Assembly: GCF_019967995.1 (NCBI RefSeq)
Contig: NZ_CP065377.1
Location: 1,178,001-1,242,000, forward strand
DNA from: Faecalibacterium prausnitzii
GTDB taxonomy: Bacteria > Bacillota > Clostridia > Oscillospirales > Ruminococcaceae
Length of the DNA: 64,000 nt
Direction: 5' to 3'
Shown here: in pieces, positions 48,148-57,431 of the stretch
Position numbering within the stretch: the first letter of the stretch is position 1
Layout of the letters: each line of letters begins with the position of its first letter
The notes under the pieces: model-generated
Databases searched by the model: none
What the model saw: only the letters and a program-made list of their open reading frames with translations
What the model was told of the DNA's origin: nothing
Position numbers and translations under genes: made by a program

Positions 48148-50027
48148 CCTACACCAAAGAACAGATTGACCGGGCAAATCAGACCGACCTTGTATCATTC
48201 CTGCAAGCCCAGGGCGAACAGCTTGAACGCGCCGGACAGGAGTACCGTTGGAAACGGCACGACAGCTTGACGGTCAGAGAAAACAGATGGTATCGGCACA
48301 GCCAGAGCAAAGGCGGCGGTCCGATTGATTTTGTCATGGAGTTTTACGGCAAAAGTTTTCTTGAAGCCGTTGAAATGCTGATAGGCGAACGGGGCGAAGC
48401 ACCCCCACCCGTCTATCTGCAATTCAGACTACCACCCAAAAGCCCCGACAACCAAACAGCGAGGAACTACCTTACAGCCGCCCGGCGCATTGATGAAGAT
48501 GTGTCGGGCTTTTTCTTTTCCTGCGGCGATCTCTACGAGGAAGCCGCCCACCATAACGCCGTATTTGTCGGCAGAGATGAAAGCGGCATACCGAGATATG
48601 CCCACCAACGGGGAACGGTGGGCAGCTTCCGGCTTGATGTGAAAGGCAGCGACAAGACTTTTAACTTCTGCTACCGGGGCGAGGGCGAAAGGCTTTTTGT
48701 CTTTGAAGCCCCCATTGACCTGTTATCTTTCCTCTGCCTGTTCAAAAAGGAATGGCAGAAACAAAGCTATCTGTCATTGGGCGGCGTGAGTGAAAAAGCC
48801 CTGCTGCGTTTTCTCTCTGACCGTCCGAATATCAAGACCGTCTATCTCTGCCTTGACAGCGACAAAGCCGGGACAGACGCTTGCAGCCGCCTTAACAGCA
48901 TTATCCCCCAAGGCTACACCGTCAATCGCCTTGTACCGTTGTTCAAAGACTGGAACGAGGTTTTACAGCGTAAAGAGGAAATTACAGACGGAAAATATCT
49001 GCGCGAAGCTGTCTATGGCTTGCGTGAGCCGCAACAGGAAGAAACCGTTGAAATTATCCGCATGAGCGAGGTTGACACACAGACCGTTGAATGGCTATGG
49101 GAGCCGTATATCCCTTTTGGAAAGGTAACAATCGTACAGGGCAACCCCGGCGAGGGAAAAACCACCCTTGCCCTGCGCCTTTGCGCCGCCTGTACCAACC
49201 GCAAGCCCTTTCCGGCTATGGCAGAGCATGAGCCTTTTAATGTTATCTATCAGACCGCAGAGGACGGTTTGGGCGATACCGTCAAGCCGCGCCTTATGGA
49301 AGCGGACGCAGACCTTGACCGGGTACTTGTCATTGACGAGGGCAAACAGGAATTGTCCTTATCCGATGAACGCATAGAAAGGGCAATCCGGCAGACCGGG
49401 GCGCGTCTTATAATCCTTGACCCCATACAGGCGTATGTAGGCGAAAAAACGGATATGAACAAGGCAAACGAAATACGCCCTATCTTTCGCCGCCTTGCCG
49501 AAGTTGCAGAGCGTACCGGGTGTGCCGTTGTGCTTATCGGGCACTTGAACAAAGCTGCCGGAGGTCAGAGCGCATACCGGGGATTAGGCTCTATCGACTT
49601 CCGAGCCGCCGCTCGTAGTGTGCTGCTCATAGGGCGCGTGAAACGAGAGCCGAATGTGCGCGTTATCATTCACGACAAATCTTCCCTTGCACCGGAGGGT
49701 AAGCCTATGGCGTTTTCGTTGGGCGCGGAAAGCGGCTTTTCATGGATAGGCGAATATGACATTACCGCTGATGAACTGCTGTCCGGCACAGGCGGCAACA
49801 CCGAAACCAAGACCGAGCAAGCGGAAAGGTTGATACTCGATTTACTTGCAGACGGTAAGGAAATGGCAAGCGAGGATATTGTCAAGGCGGCAGCCGAAGC
49901 CGGAATATCCGAAAGAACGGTACAAAATGCCAAGCGCAGCATGGGCGGCATATTGGGCGCAAGGCGCGTTGGAAGTCAATGGTACAACTTCATCAAGAAG
50001 AAGCAGCCGCCCGAAACTGCAAAATGA
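48144..50027 (+). CDS. DUF3991/TOPRIM plus RecA-like helicase fusion (replication protein)
   Basis: A 627-aa protein joining a primase-like front to a RepA-type helicase. Residues 1-80 resemble a zinc-finger/DUF3991 module (RWKRHDSLTVRENRWYRHS). About 190-290 is a TOPRIM domain (LFVFEAPIDLLSFLCL; VYLCLDSDKAGTDA). About 325-530 is a hexameric RecA-like ATPase: Walker A VQGNPGEGKTTLALRL, Walker B ARLIILDPIQAY and VVLIGHLNKAAGG. The C-terminus is a winged helix. It probably supports replication of the excised or transferred element. It starts in the mobA stop. Confidence 0.85.
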   Translation: MTYTKEQIDRANQTDLVSFLQAQGEQLERAGQEYRWKRHDSLTVRENRWYRHSQSKGGGPIDFVMEFYGKSFLEAVEMLIGERGEAPPPVYLQFRLPPKSPDNQTARNYLTAARRIDEDVSGFFFSCGDLYEEAAHHNAVFVGRDESGIPRYAHQRGTVGSFRLDVKGSDKTFNFCYRGEGERLFVFEAPIDLLSFLCLFKKEWQKQSYLSLGGVSEKALLRFLSDRPNIKTVYLCLDSDKAGTDACSRLNSIIPQGYTVNRLVPLFKDWNEVLQRKEEITDGKYLREAVYGLREPQQEETVEIIRMSEVDTQTVEWLWEPYIPFGKVTIVQGNPGEGKTTLALRLCAACTNRKPFPAMAEHEPFNVIYQTAEDGLGDTVKPRLMEADADLDRVLVIDEGKQELSLSDERIERAIRQTGARLIILDPIQAYVGEKTDMNKANEIRPIFRRLAEVAERTGCAVVLIGHLNKAAGGQSAYRGLGSIDFRAAARSVLLIGRVKREPNVRVIIHDKSSLAPEGKPMAFSLGAESGFSWIGEYDITADELLSGTGGNTETKTEQAERLILDLLADGKEMASEDIVKAAAEAGISERTVQNAKRSMGGILGARRVGSQWYNFIKKKQPPETAK

Positions 50028-50175
50028 AAGTGCAAAACGCAGAGCCTTTGCACCTTGCACTTTCGCACTTTCACTTTATCAACTCGCCCCATGTTGACCG
50101 CATGGGGCTTTTCTCTTGAAAAAATCCTGTTTTGCGTCAATAAATTGCGAAAAGCACTTGACAAAACGCTTCATG
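50028..50175. other. Right terminal segment of element 1
   Basis: Non-coding, with complementary GTGCAAAACGCAGAG / CTTTGCACCTTGCAC stretches and an ATGTTGACCGCATGGGGC segment. It ends at the TG core (50174-50175), presumably part of attR for the serine recombinase. Confidence 0.6.
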
Positions 50176-51643
50176 GGGCAATGCCAAGGACATTGAGCCG
50201 TTCATGGCTTCTAAGTTTGCCGACAACATCATCCTGACTAAAACAGAACGGTTGATGATGTCCAACCGCCCGCCTGACCCCAAGAACGCCCGAAACAAAA
50301 ACGTGCTGGTAGTGGGCGGTTCCGGCAGCGGTAAGACGCGGTTTTGGCTGAAACCGAATCTGCTTCAGTGCCACAGCTCCTATGTCGTCACCGATCCGAA
50401 AGGAACTATCGTTCTTGAATGTGGCAACGCAATGTTGAAGAACGGTTACAAGCTGAAAATCCTGAATACCATTAACTTCAAAAAGTCGATGCACTACAAT
50501 CCCTTCGCCTATGTCCACAGCGAAAAGGACATTCTGAAGCTGGTTACGACCCTGATGACCAACACCAAGGGCGAAGGGTCCGGCGGGGACCCCTTCTGGG
50601 AGAAAAGTGAACGTCTTTTGCTGACCGCCCTGATCGCCTATCTGCATTATGAAGCCCCGGTGGAGGAGCAAAACTTCGCTACTCTGCTGGAAATGCTCAA
50701 CACCATGCAGGTGTTGGAGGATGACGAGGAGTATCAGAACCCGGTGGATCTGCTGTTTGAAGAACTGGCAAAAAAGAAGCCCAACAGCTTTGCCGGGCGG
50801 CAGTATAAACTTTACAAGCTGGCTGCCGGCAAGACCGCAAAATCCATCCTGATCTCCTGCGGCGCACGGCTTGCGCCCTTCGATATTCAGGAACTGCGTG
50901 ACCTCACCATGTACGATGAGCTGCAACTGGACACGTTGGGCGATAAGAAAACAGCGCTGTTCCTCATCATGAGTGATACGGACAGCACCTTCAACTTCCT
51001 CATCAGCATGGTCTACACCCAGCTTTTCAATCTGCTGTGCGACAAGGCAGATGATGTGTGCGGCGGCAAGCTGCCTGTCCATGTGCGGTGTCTCATCGAC
51101 GAGTGCGCCAACATCGGGCAGATTCCAAATCTGGAAAAGCTGGTGGCGACTATCCGCAGCCGTGAGATCTCCGCCTGCCTTGTTTTACAGGCGAGAAGCC
51201 AGTTGAAAGCTATCTACAAGGACAACGCAGATACCATCGTAGGCAACATGGATTCTCAAATTTTCCTCGGCGGCTCCGAACCTACCACCCTGAAAGACCT
51301 GTCTGAAATGCTGGGCAAGGAAACGATTGATGCGTTCAACACCTCAGACACCCGTGGCAACAGCCCCAGCTATGGTACTACGTTCCAGAAGATGGGGCAC
51401 GAATTATTGAGCCGGGATGAGCTGGCGGTGCTGGACGGCGGCAAGTGCATTTTGCAGTTGCGTGGTGTCAGACCGTTTCTTTCTGACAAGTACGACCTGA
51501 CCCAGCATCCCAACTACAAGCTGACCTCCGACTACGACCCAAAAAACACCTTCGATATTGAAAAATATCTGAACCGCAAAGAAAAGATCCACCCCGGTGA
51601 TGAGTTCATCGTGGTGGACGCTGATTCGCTCCCGTCTGCCTGA
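50174..51643 (+). pseudogene. virD4: virD4/traG coupling-protein gene, 3' part (split by element 1)
   Basis: Continues the protein begun at 39086: WGNAKDIEPFMASKFADN, Walker A VVGGSGSGKTRFWLKP, the conserved SSYVVTDPKGTIVLE, Walker B VRCLIDECANIGQIP and LVLQARSQLKAIY. An ATG at 50204 could start a 479-aa product lacking the membrane domain, which would be a soluble ATPase of doubtful use. No RBS is evident before it. All ATPase motifs are intact, consistent with a recent insertion. Confidence 0.92.
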
Positions 51644-51777
51644 CCCGGTAGGCGGTTTTATTTTTGACCGGAGAGGTACACCAGCAAGCTCACTTTGCCG
51701 CAGTTTGCGGCTTAACAACAACGGCTTCAGGTGTGTACGGACGGTCTACAACTTTCATTTATAAAGGAGAAACGACT

Positions 51778-51918
51778 ATGGAATTCTTTAACTCTGCTAT
51801 CGAAGTTCTTCAGACTCTGGTTGTCGCTCTGGGTGCCGGTCTCGGCGTGTGGGGTGCCATCAACCTGCTGGAAGGTTATGGTAACGACAACCCCGGCTCC
51901 AATGCTCATGTACGGTAG
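51778..51918 (+). pseudogene. Maff2-like membrane peptide gene, 5' part (split by element 2)
   Basis: It encodes the first 42 residues of a Maff2-family single-pass peptide (MEFFNSAIEVLQTLVVALGA, then GVWGAINLLEGYGNDNPGSN), but the ending AHVR-stop is foreign. The expected continuation KSQGMKQLMAGGGVALVG is at 61034. RBS AAAGGAG precedes the ATG. These peptides are conserved between virD4 and virB6 in Firmicutes ICEs, and this one is cut by the second element. Confidence 0.9.
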
Positions 51919-52190
51919 AGAAGCACAAAGCAAAACAAGGATAGCCAGCCCTGCCACTATTCCGAAGTCAGGGGAACGCAATAGAAAAATTTATAGCTGT
52001 ATGCTATACTTAATTAGCATTTGAACATATCAAGCTGACACAGCAATCTCTTTACTTGCCGTTAATGCGCGTCTACCAATAGTCCGCACAAAGCAAGAGT
52101 AGCGTAAAGGTATAAAAATTTCAAACTTCTTTGTAACGAAATTCCGATTTCTCCGTCTAACCTATGAAGCTGAAGGAGGTGATGACAAGT

Positions 52191-52676
52191 ATGGACTATG
52201 AAAAGCTCTATAAAGCCTACTATTTACAGGTATACTCGTATACTATTTCTCTTGCCAAAAATCGTGAGATAGCAGAGGAAATCACGCAGAACACATTCTA
52301 TAAGGCTGTTTCTACAACATCACAATTCAAAGGTAAGTCAGATGAATTGACATGGCTCTGCTCCATAGCAAAAAACCTTTACCATGATGAAATGCGAAGC
52401 CGTCAGCGAGTAGCTGATGTGAGTGAAATCAATGACTTGCCATCAAATGAAAATGTTGAGAACTCAGTTGCAGATTCTGACATGGCGTTCCGCATACACC
52501 TCGTTCTTCACCGTTTCGAAGAACCATACAAAGAAGTCTTTCAGCTTCGCGTATTCGGGGAACTATCTTTTTCACAAATCGCTGCAATTTTTGGAAAAAC
52601 AGAATCATGGGCGAGAGTTACTTATCATCGTGCAAAGCTAAAAATTCAAGAAAGGATGGATGAAAAGCATGAGTAA
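52191..52676 (+). CDS. ECF-type sigma-70 factor
   Basis: A 161-aa sigma factor with region 2 (YKAYYLQVYSYTISLAKNRE; AEEITQNTFYKAV; LTWLCSIAKNLYHDE) and region 4 (RFEEPYKEVFQLRVFGELSF, helix-turn-helix IAAIFGKTESWARVTYHRAK). It overlaps the downstream anti-sigma gene by 8 nt, so the two form a classic regulatory pair. The ATG at 52191 follows AAGGAGG with 11-nt spacing; ATG 52182 is too close to it. The target genes are unknown, possibly its own operon. Confidence 0.88.
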   Translation: MDYEKLYKAYYLQVYSYTISLAKNREIAEEITQNTFYKAVSTTSQFKGKSDELTWLCSIAKNLYHDEMRSRQRVADVSEINDLPSNENVENSVADSDMAFRIHLVLHRFEEPYKEVFQLRVFGELSFSQIAAIFGKTESWARVTYHRAKLKIQERMDEKHE

Positions 52677-53373
52677 ACAATGCGATATTGTTCGAGATAT
52701 TCTTCCGCTGTATGTTGACGGTGCTTGCAGCGAAGCAAGCGCAGAGATGGTAAAAGAGCATTTGAACGCCTGTGCTGACTGTAACGCAATTTATCAGAAA
52801 TTGCTTTCTCACACGAGCGAAGATGTTCTTCACGAAGAAAGCGAAAGCGTTATTATGCGCCATGAGGCAAAAGAAAAGCAGAGAGGCAGAAAAAAGATAA
52901 CGATTGCTGTTCTCGTTTCCATCGCTCTTTGTATCATTGCAATTTTTACAGCTCTCTTTCTGTTACCTATAAACATTGCTTATGAGCCTGTCAAAATCGA
53001 CTTCCCATTTGAGGTTGAAGATGTCGAAAACGTTGAAATGTACCACTATGACGGAGTGCCTGCATCAGCAGAAAAGAAAGTAGTTGTTGCTGAAAATGAT
53101 ATAAAGACCCTGTATGATAAGTTCAAGGGCTTATCCCTAAAAGACAAAACGACTGAGGAAACTGCCGGAGCAGATGTGACCAGCTTTAGATTTAACCTCT
53201 CAGATGGAACAAGCTACGATTTGATTTACGCCTGCTATGGGGTTAAAAACGGCGAATTGAAGTCAGCAGCAGGCGGTTTTAAGTATTTCACAAGTGCGGA
53301 TATCGGCTCTTATTGGAACAATTTGAATACGGAACTTGAGGCAATTCCTATCAATGAGAGTGAATTGCCGTGA
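52669..53373 (+). CDS. Membrane-bound zinc-finger anti-sigma factor
   Basis: A 234-aa protein with an N-terminal anti-sigma zinc finger (CDIVRDILPLYVDGACSEAS, then HLNACADC as the H-x3-C-x2-C site), a transmembrane helix (about 80-105; ITIAVLVSIALCIIAIFTAL) and an extracellular domain (110-234). It would hold the sigma factor at the membrane until an external signal arrives. Codons are AT-richer than those of the mobilisation genes, suggesting this pair is a separately acquired cargo. Confidence 0.85.
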   Translation: MSKQCDIVRDILPLYVDGACSEASAEMVKEHLNACADCNAIYQKLLSHTSEDVLHEESESVIMRHEAKEKQRGRKKITIAVLVSIALCIIAIFTALFLLPINIAYEPVKIDFPFEVEDVENVEMYHYDGVPASAEKKVVVAENDIKTLYDKFKGLSLKDKTTEETAGADVTSFRFNLSDGTSYDLIYACYGVKNGELKSAAGGFKYFTSADIGSYWNNLNTELEAIPINESELP

Positions 53374-53531
53374 GCAGATAGCAAACCCAGCCGAGCCTGT
53401 CAACGGTCAAGATGAACGGCGCAAATGCGCCGCCGTTGACAGCCCCGCCCGTCTTTGCTGTTCGGTAATCAAGAGGGCGACAGCACAAGATGCTGCCGCC
53501 CTCTGCCATTATTCAGAAAGGGGGATTTTCC

Positions 53532-53990
53532 ATGACCGAACACGAAAAGTATCAAGAACATATCCGGCATACACACGATGCCTTTTGCAAGACTGTTATT
53601 CGCCACGCTGCCATAGACGCAGCCCGGAGCATACGGAGCCGCCGCAAGCGGGAAATCTCGCTTGAATATCTGATAGAAGAAAAACACTATCCATTCAGTA
53701 CCACAGATAAATACTTTGCGGAGCAATCCGGCATGACCAGCTATCCGCTTTTCGTCTGTGGTCAGATGGTGCTTTTGGAAAGTCCAGAGCTTGCCGCAGC
53801 CCTGTCCGCACTATCACAGATGGAACAGGAAATCATTTTCTTGTACTACTTCCAACGATTGACGCATAGGGAGATTGGACGGAGATATGGACGGGCTGGC
53901 AACACAACCGGGCGGCGTATTCAGATGATTTTACGGCGGCTACGGGCAGAGTTGGAGGGTTTGTCCTATGAGCCAGATACTTCCCTATGA
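53532..53990 (+). CDS. Sigma-70-like regulator (Tn916 Orf7-type)
   Basis: A 152-aa protein with a C-terminal region 4-like helix-turn-helix (QMEQEIIFLYYFQRLTHREI, GRRYGRAGNTTGRRIQMIL). The region 2 core is degenerate. Proteins of this type regulate conjugative transposon genes and are found just before a small HTH protein, as here. RBS AAAGGGGG precedes the ATG, and it overlaps the next gene by 23 nt. Confidence 0.75.
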   Translation: MTEHEKYQEHIRHTHDAFCKTVIRHAAIDAARSIRSRRKREISLEYLIEEKHYPFSTTDKYFAEQSGMTSYPLFVCGQMVLLESPELAAALSALSQMEQEIIFLYYFQRLTHREIGRRYGRAGNTTGRRIQMILRRLRAELEGLSYEPDTSL

Positions 53991-54165
53991 GACAATCGTT
54001 AAGGCAAGCGAGGGCGACCCGGAAGCTGTTGCCGCCGTCCTATCCCATTATGCGGGATATGTCCGCTCTTGTGCGAAAATGGACGGACAGATTAACACGG
54101 ATGTGCAGGAGCATATCGTCAGGCAACTGATAGAAAGCCTGTTGAAGTTCCGCTTTGACCGCTAA
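53968..54165 (+). CDS. Small HTH conjugative-transposon protein (Tn916 Orf8-type)
   Basis: A 65-aa protein of the HTH_16 family: SQILPYETIVKASEGDPEAV, AAVLSHYAGYVRSCA, then QEHIVRQLIESLLKFRF. It probably works with the sigma-like protein encoded just upstream, with which it overlaps, to control element gene expression. Confidence 0.8.
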   Translation: MSQILPYETIVKASEGDPEAVAAVLSHYAGYVRSCAKMDGQINTDVQEHIVRQLIESLLKFRFDR

Positions 54166-54222
54166 ACAGAAAAGTTGTATAATTAGAGCCTGACAAATTA
54201 AACTTCAATGAGGGTAGAGCAA

Positions 54223-54633
54223 ATGGAACAGATTATCAATTATAGAGACATACCCACAGATAAAAGGATTGACATATTAAATGCTCTTGAGCGAATAGGT
54301 TTTTTTCCGGCATACGGCGGCGTGAGAACAATGCAGCAAATTATGGAAAAGTCAGTTCCAGGTTCAGGCCCACAATTCTATTTCGTTTTCCGTGAAAATG
54401 AGTTGATAGGGTACAATTTTCTCATTGGGGACACTAAGAAATATAAAGCGTTCCCATGGCTTGCTATTAGCAATATGGATGAGCAGAAGTTGACTGTTTG
54501 TGAAGAACTGATGAAAATACAAATTGCCTTTTTTGAAGATCTCGGAATGCAAAAGATAGCAGATCATTGCGTTAGGATTATGGAAGATTACAGAAAAGGA
54601 ATTGGAAAGCGGAAAGAAAGCGATTGCAGATAA
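54223..54633 (+). CDS. Hypothetical protein (cargo)
   Basis: A 136-aa soluble protein (start EQIINYRDIPTDKRIDILNA; later QFYFVFRENELIGYNFLIGD). The middle recalls a small GNAT-like or acetyltransferase-associated fold, but no cofactor motif is visible, so I assign no function. AT-rich relative to the flanking mobilisation genes. It ends before a strong terminator. Confidence 0.6.
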   Translation: MEQIINYRDIPTDKRIDILNALERIGFFPAYGGVRTMQQIMEKSVPGSGPQFYFVFRENELIGYNFLIGDTKKYKAFPWLAISNMDEQKLTVCEELMKIQIAFFEDLGMQKIADHCVRIMEDYRKGIGKRKESDCR

Positions 54634-54688
54634 ATTCCATTTGAAAAACGGCTGACAATTTAATACCGCCGCCCATCACAGCGGCAGA

Positions 54689-54725
54689 TAAGCAGTAAAT
54701 CTTGAAAAGGTTTACTGCTTTTTTT
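54689..54725 (+). terminator. Strong terminator
   Basis: AAGCAGTAAA with TTTACTGCTTTTTTT, a 10-bp stem and T-run, after the hypothetical gene. Confidence 0.88.
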
Positions 54726-55072
54726 GCGCCCATTTTCAAAAATCTTTGGCAAACCACACCACCGGATTGTTGTAGGGAGCAGATAGGGAAAACAAAAAAA
54801 TTTCCGTGCGTTTGCCAAAACGCCCCCTTTTCACCGTTGTAGTGGTGAACAGCGGGCAGAACACGCCGCCGCAATCGCTATATTGGTGGAGCAAGCCAGT
54901 ATATCCGCAAACCAGAGCCGCCGAGGAAAGCGGTAGTTTTTTAGAGCAAGATTCTACCACAGTGCCAAAATCCGCATATCTGCGGTTTTGCCCCCTTTGG
55001 TAAATCTTGTTGGGGAGTGCCTTCCCCAAACCCTGCTCATGCGCCCTGTCGGGCGAGAAAGGAGGTCAACGC
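54726..55072. other. Non-coding region before mobC; possible oriT
   Basis: About 350 bases with no credible gene. They hold a strong inverted repeat, CAAAATCCGCA-TATC-TGCGGTTTTG (54966-54990), followed by GCCCCCTTTGG. Position directly upstream of mobC and the relaxase makes it the best place for the element 2 transfer origin; the nick site is not recognisable to me. Confidence 0.4.
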
Positions 55073-55471
55073 TTGAAGAAAAAATACAACACGCCCCACC
55101 GCTGCCATGTGGTCAAAACCCGCATGACCGAGGAAGAATACGCCGACTTTACCGAGCGGCTGAAACACTATGACATGAGCCAAGCCGAATTTATCCGGCA
55201 AGCCATTACACGGGCGACCATTCGCCCCATCGTTACCGTTTCCCCGGCCAATGATGAACTGTTGTCCGCCGTTGGCAGGCTGACCGCCGAATATGGAAAA
55301 ATCGGTGGCAACCTCAATCAGATTGCCCGCGCCCTCAACGAGTACGGCACACCATACAACGCCCTGTCCGTTGAAGTCCGCGCCGCCATTTCTGACCTTG
55401 CTGCCTTGAAGTTTGAAGTCCTGCGAAAGGTAGGTGACGCTGTTGGCAACATTCAAACATATCAGCTCTAA
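55073..55471 (+). CDS. mobC: MobC-type relaxosome accessory protein
   Basis: A 132-aa protein with a ribbon-helix-helix-like front (VVKTRMTEEEYADFTERL, MSQAEFIRQAITRA) and the MobC signature GKIGGNLNQIARALNEYG, followed by a helical tail. It should bind oriT and assist the relaxase. The TTG start has AAAGGAGG 7 nt upstream. It overlaps the relaxase gene by about 29 nt. Confidence 0.9.
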   Translation: MKKKYNTPHRCHVVKTRMTEEEYADFTERLKHYDMSQAEFIRQAITRATIRPIVTVSPANDELLSAVGRLTAEYGKIGGNLNQIARALNEYGTPYNALSVEVRAAISDLAALKFEVLRKVGDAVGNIQTYQL

Positions 55472-57062
55472 AAATGCGGACTATGGCGCAGCCGAGCAGT
55501 ACCTCACCTTTGAACATGACGAGTTTACCATGAAGCCCACCCTTGATGAAAACGGGCGGCTCATGCTCAGGGAGGACTATCGAATAGCCACGCTGAACTG
55601 CGGCGACGAGGATTTTGCCGTTGCCTGTATGCGCTCCAATCTCCGCTATGGGAAGAACCAGAAGCGGGAAGATGTAAAAAGCCACCACTACATTATCAGC
55701 TTTGACCCACGGGACGCGGTGGACAACGGTTTGACCGTAGACCGGGCGCAGGCGTTGGGCGAGGAATTTTGCCGGAAGCAGTTTCCCGGACACCAAGCCA
55801 TTGTCTGCACCCACCCGGACGGACACAACCACAGCGGCAATATCCATGTGCATATCGTTATCAATTCTCTGCGGATAGCCGAAGTTCCATTCTTGCCCTA
55901 TATGGACAGACCGGCAGACACCCGCGCCGGGTGCAAACACCGCTGCACAGACGCGGCGATGGAATACTTCAAAGCCGAAGTCATGGAGCTGTGCCACCGG
56001 GAAAATCTCTATCAAATCGACCTTTTGCATGGCAGCAAAAGCCGCATTACCGAGCGTGAGTATTGGGCGCAGCGGAAAGGGCAGGTAAAGCTGGACAAGG
56101 AAGCTGCCGCCTTGCCAGCCGAGGAGCAGCCAGCCAAGCCCACGAAGTTTGAAACAGACAAGGAAAAATTGCGGCAGGCCATACGCACCGCGCTGTCCTC
56201 TGCCGCAAGCTATGGCGAGTTCGCCGCCGTTCTCTTGCAACAGGGCGTGACTGTCAAGGAGAGCCGAGGGCGGCTATCCTACCTCACGCCGGACAGGACA
56301 AAGCCCATTACCGCCCGCAAGCTGGGAGATGATTTTGACCGCGCTGCCGTTCTTGCCCTTTTGGAACAGAACGCCCACAGAGCCGCCGAGCAGACCGCAA
56401 CCGTACCCGAATACCCCCGCAACATAAGGGAGCGTTTGCAGGGCAAAAAAGCTGTCCAAACCACCCCGGAAAAGGACGGTATTCAGCGCATGGTTGACCG
56501 GGCAGCGAAGCGAGCGGAGGGAAAGGGCGCGGGCTATGACCGCTGGGCGGCAGTCCACAATCTGAAACAAATGGCGGCTACCGTTGCCGCCTACGGGCAG
56601 TACGCCTATTCGCCGGAGGAGCTGGACGCAGCCCTTGTATCCGCCAATGCGGATTTACAGGACAGCACCGACAAGCTGAAAGCCCTGGACGCTGCTATCC
56701 GGGAGAAAAAGGAACTTCAGACACAGGTGCTTGCCTATGCCAAGACCAAGCCTGCCCGTGACGGTCTGAAAGCGCAGAAAACGGAAAAAGCCCGCAGCGC
56801 CTACCGGGAACGGCACGAAAGCGATTTTATCATAGCGGACGCAGCCACCCGTTATTTTCGGGCGCATGGCGTTTCCAAGCTGCCAAGCCATAAAGCCCTG
56901 CAAGCGGAAATCGAGCAGCTTACCGCCGAAAAGAACGCCCATTACAACGAATACCGGGAGAAAAAAGCCCGTGTCAAGGAGCTGCATACCGTGAAAAGCA
57001 ATCTTTCTCAAATCCTGCAAGGCGAGAAAGACAGAGAGAAAAAGCACGAACATGAGCGTTAA
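55443..57062 (+). CDS. MobP-type relaxase
   Basis: A 539-aa relaxase. The N-terminal part carries the VirD2/MobP-type fold with the histidine triad CTHPDGHNHSGNIHVHIVIN (about 120-139), preceded by SHHYIISFDPRDAVDNGLT. The catalytic Tyr is probably in the first 30 residues (DYGAAEQYLTFEH). The rest is helical, with a Lys/Glu-rich coiled coil at the C-terminus. The start is uncertain: TTG 55443 gives the likely MATFKHISS beginning, GTG 55434 is in frame upstream. It nicks element 2 for transfer through a helper ICE. Confidence 0.88.
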   Translation: MATFKHISSKNADYGAAEQYLTFEHDEFTMKPTLDENGRLMLREDYRIATLNCGDEDFAVACMRSNLRYGKNQKREDVKSHHYIISFDPRDAVDNGLTVDRAQALGEEFCRKQFPGHQAIVCTHPDGHNHSGNIHVHIVINSLRIAEVPFLPYMDRPADTRAGCKHRCTDAAMEYFKAEVMELCHRENLYQIDLLHGSKSRITEREYWAQRKGQVKLDKEAAALPAEEQPAKPTKFETDKEKLRQAIRTALSSAASYGEFAAVLLQQGVTVKESRGRLSYLTPDRTKPITARKLGDDFDRAAVLALLEQNAHRAAEQTATVPEYPRNIRERLQGKKAVQTTPEKDGIQRMVDRAAKRAEGKGAGYDRWAAVHNLKQMAATVAAYGQYAYSPEELDAALVSANADLQDSTDKLKALDAAIREKKELQTQVLAYAKTKPARDGLKAQKTEKARSAYRERHESDFIIADAATRYFRAHGVSKLPSHKALQAEIEQLTAEKNAHYNEYREKKARVKELHTVKSNLSQILQGEKDREKKHEHER

Positions 57063-57236
57063 AAACCGCCCCGAAACGATACCAAAACGGGGATATGCCC
57101 TGCACCCTATCCGCAATACTGCCCACCTTTGAAACGGGGCGCACAGCGCAGGAAATCCCCGAAAATGACACCGAGAAACTACATTTTTACCGACCTATCC
57201 GCTTATACCAGCGGAAACGGCAGAAAGGAGCGAGAA

Positions 57237-57431
57237 ATGCCACGCATGAGCAAAAAGCGGCGGTTGGAATGGAGCTTTTTCCTCAACCACCGAAACCGTA
57301 TTACCTACAATGACCTTTGCCGGGGCTGCACACACGGCTGCAAGCAGAGCTTCCGGGCGATTATCGTCCTCTGCCCCCGGTATTTCTCTAAGAGATGGAA
57401 ACACAGGGAGGACACCGCCAATGGCAGATAA
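57237..57431 (+). CDS. Small cysteine-containing element protein
   Basis: A 64-aa basic protein (PRMSKKRRLEWSFFLNHRNR) with CRGCTHGC, a possible zinc-binding knuckle. Small proteins of this form are common between relaxase and replisome-organiser genes in Tn4451-like elements. RBS AGAAAGGAG precedes the ATG, and it overlaps the next gene by 11 nt. Function unknown. Confidence 0.65.
   Translation: MPRMSKKRRLEWSFFLNHRNRITYNDLCRGCTHGCKQSFRAIIVLCPRYFSKRWKHREDTANGR

Noticed and set aside
54726..55072. Overlapping short frames before mobC
   Set aside because: None has an RBS or recognisable domain; inverted repeats and position favour a non-coding transfer-origin region.
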